Program-made: the position numbers and the translations under genes
Notes under the pieces: generated by a model
Told to the model about the DNA's origin: nothing
The model's input: only the letters and a program-made list of their open reading frames with translations
Databases searched by the model: none
Shown here: one piece after another, positions 1-8,577 of the stretch
Position numbering within the stretch: the first letter of the stretch is position 1
Layout of the letters: the number at the start of each line of letters is the position of its first letter
Assembly (NCBI RefSeq): GCF_018343545.2
Contig: NZ_JAGYPE020000017.1
Coordinates: 28,780-92,779, forward strand
Origin: Neobacillus citreus
GTDB lineage: Bacteria; Bacillota; Bacilli; Bacillales; Cytobacillaceae
Direction: 5' to 3'
Length of the DNA: 64,000 bases

Positions 1-470
1 CTTTTTGGATCGGTTTCAAGAATTTTCCGTTTCACATCACTTGATAATTTAATAGGGTGACCACCTTTATAATTAAAGCTGGGAATAACTACATCCTCTT
101 TGTGTTTTGCGATTAGCTGAACGGTCTCTTTTTTAACAAGCGGACAATCTCCCGGAGTTAGTAAGATGGTTTGGGCATTTACTTCAGAGCAGCCCTTTTG
201 GATGGAACTAAACATTCCTTGGTTAAAGTTTTCATTATAAACAAACTTCATCTCGAATGAATAGGCATTTTTACTGCTGATTTTTACTATTTCCTCCAGG
301 ATGATTTCCGCCTGAAACCCCGCTACAACGATAGCCCTGCTAATTATTCCTTCAAATTTAGAAATCGTTTGCTCCAATACGGTCATATGCCCTAGTGGCA
401 GAGTCATTTTATAGGCATTCGCCCGGCTGGAATATCCAGCTGCTAGGATGATAGCTTCTATATTGGTCAC
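1..470 (-). CDS. MobA-like nucleotidyltransferase (partial, 3' end outside window)
   Basis: This is an NTP-transferase of the MobA/PucB/MocA group, which attach a nucleotide to molybdopterin. About 156 N-terminal codons are visible and the C-terminus lies beyond position 1. The N-terminal LAAGYSSR motif is the NTP-binding loop; a TPGDCPLV block and a GGHP motif further on fit the family. The start is odd. A perfect AGGAGGTGA Shine-Dalgarno lies at 468-476, and the only classical start in frame is the GTG inside it (468-470). An ATA codon at 459-461 sits at ideal spacing. The adjacent purine permease suggests a link to molybdenum hydroxylase (xanthine dehydrogenase) use. Whether the product serves cytidylyl- or guanylyl-transfer cannot be decided here. 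Confidence 0.8.
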   Translation of the reverse strand, partial: MTNIEAIILAAGYSSRANAYKMTLPLGHMTVLEQTISKFEGIISRAIVVAGFQAEIILEEIVKISSKNAYSFEMKFVYNENFNQGMFSSIQKGCSEVNAQTILLTPGDCPLVKKETVQLIAKHKEDVVIPSFNYKGGHPIKLSSDVKRKILETDPK

Positions 471-480
471 CTCCTAGAAT

Positions 481-515
481 AAAACGTAAAGGATCACAAA
501 AATGAACAGTGATCC
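481..515 (-). terminator. Hairpin between permease and MobA-like gene
   Basis: GGATCAC (491-497) pairs with GTGATCC (509-515), followed on the minus strand by a T-rich tail (TTTACGTTTT). It lies downstream of the permease stop and just ahead of the Shine-Dalgarno of the next gene, so it may be a leaky terminator that lowers expression of the nucleotidyltransferase. Confidence 0.5.
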
Positions 516-530
516 TTCGGATTTATTTAT

Positions 531-1859
531 TCAAATACTTGCGTCTGCCGAATGATCCGATTTGAGATCTTCTAATATATCATTATTCTTTTGTTCTTCC
601 CTTTTATTTAAAAATAGGTTAAGCACAATAGCGGTAAAACTTCCAATTACTATCCCGTTTTGGAAAAGCAAACGCAATCCCTCGGGCAATTTAGCAAATG
701 CATCAGGGATAACTGCGGCTCCCAACCCAATTCCTACCGAAATCGCTATAATCAGCAGATTTTCATTTCTTTGGAAATCAACACGGGAAAGCATTTTGAT
801 ACCAGAAGAAATAACCATACCAAACATCGCAATCATTGCTCCCCCAAGAACAGGATTTGGGATAATCATTGTAAGCGCTGCCACTTTTGGCACCAATCCT
901 AATATCATCAGAATCACACCGGCGGCAATGACGACATTGCGTGTTTTTATTCTCGTAAGGGCGACCAACCCCACATTTTGGGAAAATGTCGTGTATGGAA
1001 AAGCGTTAAAGATTCCTCCAATAAAACTAGCCAAACCTTCTGCCCTCAATCCTTTTTTGATATCAGACGATTCCAGTTTCTTCTCGCAGACATCCCCCAA
1101 TGCCAAAAATACACCTGTTGATTCAATCATGCTTACGATGGCGACGAGAATCATCGTTAAGATAGCAGTTATATGGAAAGTGGGAATCCCGAAGTAAAAC
1201 GGCTGCACCATATGAAACCAGGAAGCCTGGCTAACTGATGATAAATTCACCATTCCCATCCCCATCGCAACCAGAGTACCTAAGATCATGGAAATTAGAA
1301 CAGAAACAGCTCTCATGTAGCCTGATAGGTAGCGATTAATAAAAATAATGAGGGCTAGGGTCAATGCCGCCAGTAATAAATTTCTTATGCTCCCAAAATC
1401 AGGTGCCCCTACTCCTCCTGCAACGTTGTTCATCGCTACAGGAATGAGTGATATCCCAATAATTGTTACAACAGATCCTGTTACGACAGGCGGAAAATAC
1501 CTCATTACTTTACTCATAAATTGAGCAAGTATCATGACAATGATCCCGGAGACGATGATGGCACCATAAATAGCGGTTATACCCTGAAGTTTCCCAATTG
1601 CAATCATCGGTCCAACTGCCGTAAAAGTACACCCTAATATAACTGGAAGCTTAATTCCAAAATACTTTCCTCCCACTACTTGAAGTAATGAGGCAATTCC
1701 GCAGGTAAACAGGTCGATAGAAATAAGGAAAGACAATTGCTCCGGGGTCATACCTACCGCAGGTCCAACAATAAGGGGAACGATAACGGCCCCAGCATAC
1801 ATGGCCAATACATGTTGAAGACCTAAAGTCCCAATTTTCCATGGAGTTAACTTTTCCAT
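531..1859 (-). CDS. NCS2-family purine (xanthine/urate) permease
   Basis: This 442-residue integral membrane protein of the nucleobase:cation symporter-2 family (PbuX/PucJ/PucK group) is predicted to import xanthine or uric acid by ion symport. It shows about 12-14 hydrophobic segments and the family motif FSQNVGLVALTR in the second half. The start chosen is the ATG preceded by AAGGGAGG at good spacing; a longer reading frame upstream lacks a ribosome site and membrane character. It is followed by a MobA-like gene, which fits purine catabolism through a molybdenum enzyme. No purine riboswitch is visible in the roughly 200 bases upstream. Substrate specificity (xanthine versus urate) cannot be assigned. 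Confidence 0.88.
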   Translation of the reverse strand: MEKLTPWKIGTLGLQHVLAMYAGAVIVPLIVGPAVGMTPEQLSFLISIDLFTCGIASLLQVVGGKYFGIKLPVILGCTFTAVGPMIAIGKLQGITAIYGAIIVSGIIVMILAQFMSKVMRYFPPVVTGSVVTIIGISLIPVAMNNVAGGVGAPDFGSIRNLLLAALTLALIIFINRYLSGYMRAVSVLISMILGTLVAMGMGMVNLSSVSQASWFHMVQPFYFGIPTFHITAILTMILVAIVSMIESTGVFLALGDVCEKKLESSDIKKGLRAEGLASFIGGIFNAFPYTTFSQNVGLVALTRIKTRNVVIAAGVILMILGLVPKVAALTMIIPNPVLGGAMIAMFGMVISSGIKMLSRVDFQRNENLLIIAISVGIGLGAAVIPDAFAKLPEGLRLLFQNGIVIGSFTAIVLNLFLNKREEQKNNDILEDLKSDHSADASI

Positions 1860-2078
1860 TATTTTGCCTCCCTTGGTAACGACTTTTTGAGCAGAAATAA
1901 TTTTCAGACGTATGATCATACTCTTTAAATCTTTCCTATTGCTGTGCTCCCCCTTTTCAAAAGATTTTTAATAATTTTTTCTTTAAATTATATTTCTGAT
2001 AATAATAGTTATACCGTTCTACAACATTAAGATTAACAATGAGCATTTAACTAAAATAAGGAACCTATCAAATATTTG

Positions 2079-3146
2079 TTACTCAACTACACCGTGTCCA
2101 ATCAAATGAACATCTGCGGTAACCTTAAATTTGGCATTTTTATATTCCGTATTCCACTTTTTAAAATCAAAATTTCGTGTCCTAGACTTTGCAAAGTGGC
2201 CAAAGCCGACTGGGTCAATGCCCTTTCTTTGAAAATCTTCAATTAACATTTTGCATTCCCGAGCGATTTGTTTCGCCAATTGGTTCTCAACTTTTTGAAT
2301 CTCGCCTTCCTTAAGCATCTTTTCCTGGTGTTCGGTGAGATCTCCTTTCAATTTAATCTTGATCGAGAATGTATAGGGGTCCCTTCTTATCAGCCTCATT
2401 TTTTTCTTTAACCCAATACTTTTGACAGTAGATTCACCATGAGCCTCCTTTACTTTAACTGCCCCCAATATGTGATTGTCAACAAGGAGTTTGAAGTAAA
2501 ACATTTTATTCTCATGGAGAATATCGACAACCTTTTCATCTTTAAAAAGGGCTAATCCAGTTATGGTCACTAAACTATGATTACTCTTCTTAAGCATTGG
2601 TAAATATGGATCCTGCCCTCTCTTGTAAAAATTGGCTAAAAAACGATGAAGATTGGTTATAGGCAAATTTTGTTGATTCATATTATGTTCTAGTAACTGT
2701 GTCAGGTATTGGGAATTCCCGCGGTCCCCATATCTTCCTTTAAAAATATCAATCGCTTTCCCATCTACTACAGCCAACTGAACCCTTGCTCCCACGCTTG
2801 GATCCCGTAAAAAGACGTCTAGAGTTTTAATTAGTCCCTCACGTGCGACATCCTCGCCAAAAAGGGCAATATCAAGACTTCCACTGACAATTGGCTGTGA
2901 TGCCTTTTTCTGCATTTCAGATACCAAATCCCGGATAACATTTCCTTTGGAGACAAACGTAAAATTCCCGAATGACTTGTCTGGCTTAAACACGGGGATC
3001 ATGATACTTCCAAGGAACTGGTTACCACTTTTATCAATCCCGATCCCAGTGGCAATATTTACATCATCAATCACTTTTCTATCCACGCATCCAGACAGGA
3101 TTGTCATGCAAAACAATACCGCAACGATAAAGTGGCTCTTTTTCAC
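2079..3146 (-). CDS. gerC: Ger(x)C-type spore germination lipoprotein
   Basis: This is the C subunit of a GerA-type nutrient germinant receptor, 355 residues. A signal peptide ends in the lipobox LSGC with Cys20 as the lipidation site, so it is anchored on the outer face of the spore inner membrane. The length and the NxxTGIGID and GRYGDRG segments fit the family. It starts with GTG overlapping the upstream gerB stop by 4 bp (GTGA), so translation is probably coupled. It is the last gene of gerA-gerB-gerC. Which nutrient is sensed cannot be read from sequence. The symbol denotes the family, not a specific orthologue. Confidence 0.9.
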   Translation of the reverse strand: MKKSHFIVAVLFCMTILSGCVDRKVIDDVNIATGIGIDKSGNQFLGSIMIPVFKPDKSFGNFTFVSKGNVIRDLVSEMQKKASQPIVSGSLDIALFGEDVAREGLIKTLDVFLRDPSVGARVQLAVVDGKAIDIFKGRYGDRGNSQYLTQLLEHNMNQQNLPITNLHRFLANFYKRGQDPYLPMLKKSNHSLVTITGLALFKDEKVVDILHENKMFYFKLLVDNHILGAVKVKEAHGESTVKSIGLKKKMRLIRRDPYTFSIKIKLKGDLTEHQEKMLKEGEIQKVENQLAKQIARECKMLIEDFQRKGIDPVGFGHFAKSRTRNFDFKKWNTEYKNAKFKVTADVHLIGHGVVE

Positions 3147-4258
3147 TTCGCTTTCACCTTCTTTTTAATCAGTAGTGAAAAATATAGCAGCGGTGTGTAA
3201 ACATAAGCTAAGGCAAAGCCAACAAGTGCCGTATAGTCGAAAAGAACGTTCAGTCTTTCTCTAGTAGAAATGAGCACCACAATAATCAGACATGCCAACG
3301 CAATAAAAATAACCGATTTTTTTTGACTAATATGAAAAATGCGTTTGGTCACTCTGCTGGCTACCCATAAAGAAAGGGCAATATTTGGGAGTAAAATCAA
3401 AGCCCAATTGGCAATTCCCAAATACTCAAACCTTTCTAGAATCGGAAGCCGGACAATTTTCCACATTTCCAATGTTGCCCAAATCGATTTTTCAAGCAGA
3501 CCAAGAGGAAAATAGGCAAAGGTAATAACTGCTAAAGCAGCATAAATAAAAGTGGTTGCCAAAAGCCCGATATGAACAAATTTTTTTGATTGCTCAGGTT
3601 TCTTAATGAAAGGATAAAAAAACAATAAAATGCCATAGCCAAGGTAACTCAGTGACATATGGTAGCCGCTTTTTACTAGTTGAATAAAGGAATGATCAAA
3701 TATTGGCAATAGATTGGTAAAATCCCCATACTGTAAGGCAAATCCGAAAGAAAAAAGTAAATAAAAAGGAATAACTAGTCCAAAAAAGGAGATTCCGGCT
3801 ACGGTCCGAAAGCCTCCGTATACGATATAGATTCCTAAAAGTAAATATACAGCTGCGAACCAAAACGAGCTTAAACTTTGAAACATCCAAGTACGAATAA
3901 TTTCAAACAGGCCGCCAAGTACCGCTGCACAAGTAACTGTATAATAAAAAATAAAGAGGGTATTTATACTGTTGCCGATTATTTTTCCAAATAAATAAAC
4001 ATTGGCATCCAGTACATCCCCATTTACAGTCTCACAAATCTTATACATAATCCACACGATGATGTGGATGGTTAATCCTGCCCCAATAACCGATATCCAG
4101 GCATCAGTGCCAGCATCTTTGGCAATAATGCGCTGAAAACCAAGAACTCCTATTCCAATCTGCATCGAAATGATGACATAGGCGGCCATAAATGGTGATA
4201 TTTGGAGTCTCTCCTGGACGGGTCCCTGAATCATTACTCCTCTTCCTTCCTTATTCAT
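3143..4258 (-). CDS. gerB: GerB-type spore germination permease-like subunit
   Basis: This B subunit of a GerA-type germinant receptor belongs to the amino acid/polyamine/organocation superfamily (spore permease family). About ten hydrophobic segments cover most of its roughly 370 residues, beginning with the family-typical ISPF...MQIGIGVLG stretch. It is thought to bind the germinant. The start at 4258 has AAGGA five bases upstream and overlaps the gerA stop; an alternative ATG at 4234 follows GGAAGAGGAG and cannot be excluded. It overlaps gerA upstream and gerC downstream, so the three are one operon. Expression in the forespore is expected from the family, but I could not identify a convincing SigG promoter. 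Confidence 0.9.
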   Translation of the reverse strand: MNKEGRGVMIQGPVQERLQISPFMAAYVIISMQIGIGVLGFQRIIAKDAGTDAWISVIGAGLTIHIIVWIMYKICETVNGDVLDANVYLFGKIIGNSINTLFIFYYTVTCAAVLGGLFEIIRTWMFQSLSSFWFAAVYLLLGIYIVYGGFRTVAGISFFGLVIPFYLLFSFGFALQYGDFTNLLPIFDHSFIQLVKSGYHMSLSYLGYGILLFFYPFIKKPEQSKKFVHIGLLATTFIYAALAVITFAYFPLGLLEKSIWATLEMWKIVRLPILERFEYLGIANWALILLPNIALSLWVASRVTKRIFHISQKKSVIFIALACLIIVVLISTRERLNVLFDYTALVGFALAYVYTPLLYFSLLIKKKVKAK

Positions 4259-5807
4259 CAATGTCCTTCTTTTTATTAGCCTTCTCCTTGCTAAACCGGG
4301 TGGAGTCTTTGGTCCTTAGAAACTGTGGACGTTTCGCCTGACTTTTGAAAGGCAGACGGAATAAAGCATCTTTAAAATCCTTCACTCTAAGCGGAAAGAC
4401 TGGTTCCATAAAGGGGAAGCCCAACGATGTAAGCCGCAGCAAATGTGTAAGCAAAAAACAAAAAGCAATCGTAATCCCTACTAACCCCCATATTTCAGCC
4501 ATGATCAGAAACGGAAAACGCAGAATCCGGATGGTATTGCTCATTTGATAGACAGGTGTGGTAAAGGAAGCTAGTGCAGCAAGGGCAATTAAAATTAACA
4601 GAACATTACTTGTAAGCCCGGCTTCCACTGATGCTGTCCCCAAGACAATACCGCCTACGATACCGATTGTCTGGCCGACCTTGGTTGGAAGCCTTGCCCC
4701 TGCTTCCCTTAGAAGTTCAATCGTTACTTCTAAAAACAATACCTCAAGAATGGGCGGGAAAGGCACAACACGCCTTGAGGTAACTAAGGTAATTAATAAG
4801 TCTTTTGGAATCATTTGATAATGGTAAGTCACCACTGCCACATAAAGAGGTGTAACCATAATCGAGAAGATAACGGAAAATAAACGTATTAATCGAATAA
4901 AGGTTGCAAGAATCCAGTTAAGAAAATAATCTTCGAAAGAGTTAAAGAACTCTGTCAAAGAGGTTGGCCCAATCAAGGCATGCGGTGAGCCATCAACTAA
5001 AATAATCACTTTCCCCTCAGCCAAACTGGAGGTCACCCGGTCAGGCCTTTCTGTATCAAGCAGCTGTGGGAAAGGAGAATTCCCATTATCTGAAATAATC
5101 TGAGTAAAATAGGAACTGTCAGCGATTTCATCCTTTTCAAGATCGCTAATCCGCTGTTTGACCGTATTAATGATTTCCTTATTCGTAATCCCTTTGATAT
5201 ACAGGACACATACCTTGGTTAACGATAATTTTCCAACTATAAATTGTTCCGCGATGAGTTCCTTAATTGGCAAACGCTTTCGGATCATATTTATGTTTTG
5301 GTCAATGGCTTCTACAAAGGCTTCTTTAGGACCTACAACACTAAATTCAATCTCTGGTGCAGAAACCGACCGGACAACTTGTTTAGGTGAGGAGATGAAG
5401 GCAAACTCCTTTTCCCCTTCTAAGGTAAGCATGACAAAACCTTTCATCAACATTTCCGGGATATCATTAGAGCTGTTCGATAGTTCTACATCTGCTATAG
5501 GAAGAAGCTTTTTAACATCGGCAATTGTGTAAAACTCACCCTCGAGTAGAGGGGGAACAGCATTATTATCCATCACCTTTTCTTCAACAAGTGTAGAAAA
5601 GTATGTGAGTGTAAATTTCTTTCCTGACTTTTGATTAAAGTAATAGCTCTTTTGATAATCCTTTGATTTAGTAAGTTCCTTTTCCCAGTCTTCGGTTTGG
5701 TCCTTGCTATATTCACGTTTTACCAGGCTGCTTTGGTGGTCTTTTTGGTTAGTTGGTATATTTTTTTTGTTAATAATGTGTTTAATTGATTTAAAAAGAT
5801 TAGCCAT
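4251..5807 (-). CDS. gerA: GerA-type spore germination receptor subunit A
   Basis: This A subunit of a nutrient germinant receptor has 518 residues. The N-terminal roughly 250 residues are hydrophilic and match the cytoplasmic NTD1/NTD2 region. The second half holds several membrane segments, including LNWILATFIRLIRLF, and the conserved PFPP loop (VVPFPPILEVLF) typical of GerAA/GerKA proteins. The basic C-terminal tail (KKKDIDE) is cytoplasmic. It is the first gene of the operon. The ATG follows a modest GGTG ribosome site. The N-terminus (first ~60 residues) is rich in Lys, Gln and Ser and poorly conserved in the family. Confidence 0.92.
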   Translation of the reverse strand: MANLFKSIKHIINKKNIPTNQKDHQSSLVKREYSKDQTEDWEKELTKSKDYQKSYYFNQKSGKKFTLTYFSTLVEEKVMDNNAVPPLLEGEFYTIADVKKLLPIADVELSNSSNDIPEMLMKGFVMLTLEGEKEFAFISSPKQVVRSVSAPEIEFSVVGPKEAFVEAIDQNINMIRKRLPIKELIAEQFIVGKLSLTKVCVLYIKGITNKEIINTVKQRISDLEKDEIADSSYFTQIISDNGNSPFPQLLDTERPDRVTSSLAEGKVIILVDGSPHALIGPTSLTEFFNSFEDYFLNWILATFIRLIRLFSVIFSIMVTPLYVAVVTYHYQMIPKDLLITLVTSRRVVPFPPILEVLFLEVTIELLREAGARLPTKVGQTIGIVGGIVLGTASVEAGLTSNVLLILIALAALASFTTPVYQMSNTIRILRFPFLIMAEIWGLVGITIAFCFLLTHLLRLTSLGFPFMEPVFPLRVKDFKDALFRLPFKSQAKRPQFLRTKDSTRFSKEKANKKKDIDE

Positions 5808-5902
5808 ATTAGCACCATTTGGAAGTTTTTCTCTTATACTTTCCTAAATTGGCTAGAATATCCTGCATTAACTGAAAAACCACATTTTATATTCCTTGTT
5901 TT

Positions 5903-6250
5903 TCACGGGTCCATTTTGCAAGAGTAACCGAATCTGTTAAGGTGCTCCTTCTTTTCTTTGACATCATCTGTTTTTTGATTATTCGCTGTATGTGGAGTGA
6001 GATGCAAAGCTTTTTGTTTTTGTTTTTCTTTTTTATTTTCTTTTTCTTTTTGTCCACGTATCGGAAAACAATGCGTGAACGTATCGTCTATCGCTTCGTA
6101 TTCCTCATCGATATATGTATCATTTTCATTTTCGTAATTTTATAGATTCCAATTTGTGTTGTTTGTGGATTGGTAAGGAGATAGAGATAAAAATACCTGT
6201 CCTCCGGGGTCATCCCTTCCAAAACAATCGGATTGAAACAGAAGTCTGTA
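5903..6250 (-). pseudogene. Decayed DnaD-domain (phage-type replication) gene
   Basis: The minus strand at about 6250-6130 encodes PIVLEGMTPEDRYFYLYLLT and then NPQTTQIGIYKITK, which I recognise as the N-terminal domain of a widespread Bacillus/phage DnaD-domain replication protein. The frame then runs out, and a second frame downstream (to the TGA at 5903-5905) reads an acidic stretch (ENENDTYIDEEYEAIDD) followed by a Lys/Glu/Gln-rich tail, like the C-terminal linker of the same family. The middle of the gene (most of the winged helix and the DnaD domain) is missing, and the two halves are in different frames with no start codon for the second. This is best read as a gene with a large internal deletion plus frameshift, possibly a prophage remnant. 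A T-rich ORF on the opposite strand is a shadow. Confidence 0.65.
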
Positions 6251-6274
6251 CGAAAACAAAAAAGATTTATTGTA

Positions 6275-6306
6275 AAAAAAATAGCTGTCAACATTGTCGA
6301 CAGCCC
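6275..6306 (-). terminator. Rho-independent terminator of the crotonase gene
   Basis: GCTGTC...GACAGC stem with the minus-strand tail TATTTTTTTT lies about 85 bases after the enoyl-CoA hydratase stop. It also cuts into the 5' end of the DnaD remnant, so that remnant has no promoter of its own. Confidence 0.75.
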
Positions 6307-6390
6307 TAAACTAGCTAATACCCTCTTTTTTATTAAAATTTAGATTGATAGTTTTCGATTTTACATATGCATGGCTTTACAATATTCTGT

Positions 6391-7194
6391 TTACTTTTTG
6401 TTTTTTCGGTTCTCAAACCGTTTTATGGCATCTTCGAATGTTCCGCTTAAGACACACAACACTTGCGATCTGTTCTCGACTTGAAGACTAGCCTCGAGGT
6501 CGTGTTCAAGAGTTGTGTTTAATATTTCTTTTGTCATTTTCAAACCAAGTGCCGATTTTTCCAACATCAAATTGGCAATTTCAAAGGCGGCAGGAAGAAC
6601 CCCACCCTCTCCAGTTAGCCGAGATACTAAACCGATTTGCAGTGCTTCTTCAGCTAAAACTTCTCGCCCTGTTAACAGCAGTTCTGAGGCCCGTGACATT
6701 CCGACCAAACGGGGTAAAAAATAGCTGGCACCCAATTCACCACCGGAAAGACCCACGTTCACGAAGGAGGCGATAAACCTGGTATTTGGACCGGCTATTC
6801 TCACATCGGAAGCTAAAGCAAAGCACATCCCACCACCTGCTGCAACCCCGTTTACCGCAGCTATTACCGGTTGCGGAATTTGTCTAAACCTTACAATTAA
6901 ATCGGACAACCTTTTTTGTGAATCAAAAAGCTGTGGCGCTCTTTCTTTTATGTTTCCTTCAAATTGCCGCTGTTCTTTTAAATCAGTCCCTGAACAAAAT
7001 GCCTTACCCGCACCCGTAAGCACCAAAACCCTACAGTCCGTGTCGTACTTTAAACTGTCCAACACAGTTGCCACTTCATCCATGAGCTGATACGAAATGG
7101 CATTGTATCTTTCAGGCCTGTTAAAGGTCAATAAACCTATTTCCCCCTTCTTCTCCCATGTAATCGTCTCAAAACGTGCTGTTTCATTTATCAT
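6391..7194 (-). CDS. Enoyl-CoA hydratase/isomerase family protein
   Basis: This crotonase-superfamily protein has 267 residues, a normal length. The CoA-binding/oxyanion-hole segments are present: FNRPERYNAIS near residue 24, AFCSGTDLKE near 67 and NGVAAGGGMCFAL near 115. The second catalytic region reads GLSGGELGASY, so an acidic residue (E in GGELG) is available where hydratases carry a catalytic Glu. It probably acts on an acyl-CoA in fatty or aromatic acid breakdown. The gene stands alone with a GGGGTG ribosome site and its own terminator. The degraded oxidoreductase fragments just upstream suggest it once belonged to a longer catabolic operon. The substrate is unknown. Confidence 0.85.
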   Translation of the reverse strand: MINETARFETITWEKKGEIGLLTFNRPERYNAISYQLMDEVATVLDSLKYDTDCRVLVLTGAGKAFCSGTDLKEQRQFEGNIKERAPQLFDSQKRLSDLIVRFRQIPQPVIAAVNGVAAGGGMCFALASDVRIAGPNTRFIASFVNVGLSGGELGASYFLPRLVGMSRASELLLTGREVLAEEALQIGLVSRLTGEGGVLPAAFEIANLMLEKSALGLKMTKEILNTTLEHDLEASLQVENRSQVLCVLSGTFEDAIKRFENRKNKK

Positions 7195-7225
7195 TGCCTG
7201 AACACCCCTTATTCTAATAGTATTA

Positions 7226-7345
7226 CATATTCATATACTCCTTTACTTTTGAAACAATTTTTGGCATGTGTAACCATTGTGATACATCGGGCACATAATT
7301 ACATAGAGTTAAAACCACCATCAATCCTTAAATCAATCCCATTTT
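7226..7345 (-). pseudogene. Remnants of lost catabolic gene(s), probably short-chain dehydrogenase end
   Basis: On the minus strand, 7345-7297 reads NGIDLRIDGGFNSM and a stop. This resembles the usual C-terminal end of short-chain dehydrogenases (GxxIxVDGGF). No frame upstream continues it. Directly after, another frame reads VPDVSQWLHMPKIVSKVKEY and stops at 7226, without a plausible start. Both look like 3' ends of genes removed by deletion, in the same orientation as the crotonase. The match is short, so chance cannot be ruled out. Confidence 0.35.
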
Positions 7346-7651
7346 TTGAGTAAGGATATCAGAAAATTCATATCTAGTAGGATTGGGAGGTTTCAAAATA
7401 CTTCAAGTAGAATATACATAATTTTCTGATAATAGGCAAGTGAAAGTTATATACTAGTTCAGCTATGTCCAAATGCGGATTAAAAAATAGATGCTGAACT
7501 CGCTTGTCAAAAATAAGAATAATGGAACAGTCAGTTTATCATTTGGTATGGGGTACCTTTTTCCTATAACAAAGATATAGGGGCTTTTCTGCAGATTATC
7601 TGCATAGAATGTAGACAAGTATAAGTGACCTTAACCGGGAGGAGATACCTA
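7346..7651. other. Non-coding upstream region of the band-7-like operon
   Basis: About 300 bases of AT-rich DNA with no ORF that has a ribosome site. It presumably holds the promoter of the plus-strand operon that starts at 7652; no clear -35/-10 pair stands out. I see no other structure here. Confidence 0.5.
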
Positions 7652-8572
7652 ATGAATTTTATTGAAGACATTAAAGACGTGAAATTTAGCTTTTTGGAAA
7701 AACCGCCGGCGTCGTCTATGTCTTATGCCTTTGTTTATGTTAATAATGACAACGAACACTTTGCAGTTAAAAATGGAGAGCGTTTGACACGCAGTGAATT
7801 GCGGATTGGCAAATATAAAAGAGTTTATACCGTCAATATGCAGCAGCAAACCTTCACCTACAATGAGGAAGTTCCCTCGGCCACAAGAGGAAGAAGCTTT
7901 TCTGTCAATTTATCTATCGATATTGCCGTTGACCACCCCGAACTGTTAGTTCAACAAAATGCAGGGGAAATTGGCCAGATCTTCAACAATCATCTGCCCT
8001 TCTGGGTGGAATCGGAAGCAAGATTTTATCCTATAGAAGAGGAACTGAGTTTTGCCCGGCATATTGAAGAATTTTTTCAAACATCAAGATTGGTTAAGGT
8101 GTTACGAGAGGCTGGAATTGTGGTTCGAAATGTTCGTGTTTTGACCCGGCAAGGTATTCGGGACCAGCACCATGATGAGGCGATTGCCGATTTAGACCGG
8201 AACGCAGAACTATCTGCCTATCAAGAGGCTCTCGACTTGGAGGAAGCGCGCCGGATTTCGGCCTCTATTAAAGAAGCCCTTCAAGCGGGTGATTTTATCA
8301 CGGCAGGGAAACTTGGAGAAAAGAATGAAATGGCAAAACGGTTAGTGGAATCTGAGTTTAGCCAAAATCGAGCCTTTAAATATGAGGTAAACAAACAACT
8401 TTTAAACTTGATCAACGATCACTCTATTGACCAGTTTGAGGCAGAACAAAGATTGGCCAAGCTAAAAAAACTGTTCCCCTATCTCCCTGTTAATCTGGAA
8501 AACAGCAATAGAAAAAAACAGATTGATAGTCCAAGGAAAGAACTTCAATCCTATCTAAATAAAGGAGATTAG
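7652..8572 (+). CDS. Protein of unknown function with band-7/SPFH-like region
   Basis: I do not recognise a named family. The 306-residue product starts at the ATG after GGGAGGAG (a longer frame from 7625 lacks a site). Residues ~1-180 are rich in beta-type segments, and the run SFSVNLSIDIAVDHPELLV followed by LREAGIVVRNVRVLTRQG resembles SPFH/band-7 domains, but there is no N-terminal membrane anchor. Residues ~180-270 are helical and charged (EEARRISASIKEALQAG), compatible with a coiled coil. The last ~40 residues are basic. It is followed six bases later by a membrane protein with an SH3b domain, so the two likely form a complex at the membrane. Function unknown. Confidence 0.75.
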   Translation: MNFIEDIKDVKFSFLEKPPASSMSYAFVYVNNDNEHFAVKNGERLTRSELRIGKYKRVYTVNMQQQTFTYNEEVPSATRGRSFSVNLSIDIAVDHPELLVQQNAGEIGQIFNNHLPFWVESEARFYPIEEELSFARHIEEFFQTSRLVKVLREAGIVVRNVRVLTRQGIRDQHHDEAIADLDRNAELSAYQEALDLEEARRISASIKEALQAGDFITAGKLGEKNEMAKRLVESEFSQNRAFKYEVNKQLLNLINDHSIDQFEAEQRLAKLKKLFPYLPVNLENSNRKKQIDSPRKELQSYLNKGD

Positions 8573-8577
8573 CGATT

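Noticed and set aside
562..1197. 211-codon plus-strand ORF opposite the permease
   Set aside because: It is the mirror of a membrane-protein gene; the minus-strand frame has clear NCS2 motifs and a ribosome site.
1860..2060. Purine riboswitch ahead of the permease
   Set aside because: Looked for the conserved purine-aptamer core and a terminator; the space is short and AT-rich and neither was seen.
5942..6145. Plus-strand ORF rich in Phe and Leu
   Set aside because: It is antisense to the Lys/Gln/Glu-rich linker of the DnaD remnant; the apparent hydrophobic protein is a shadow of a poly-A-rich coding strand.
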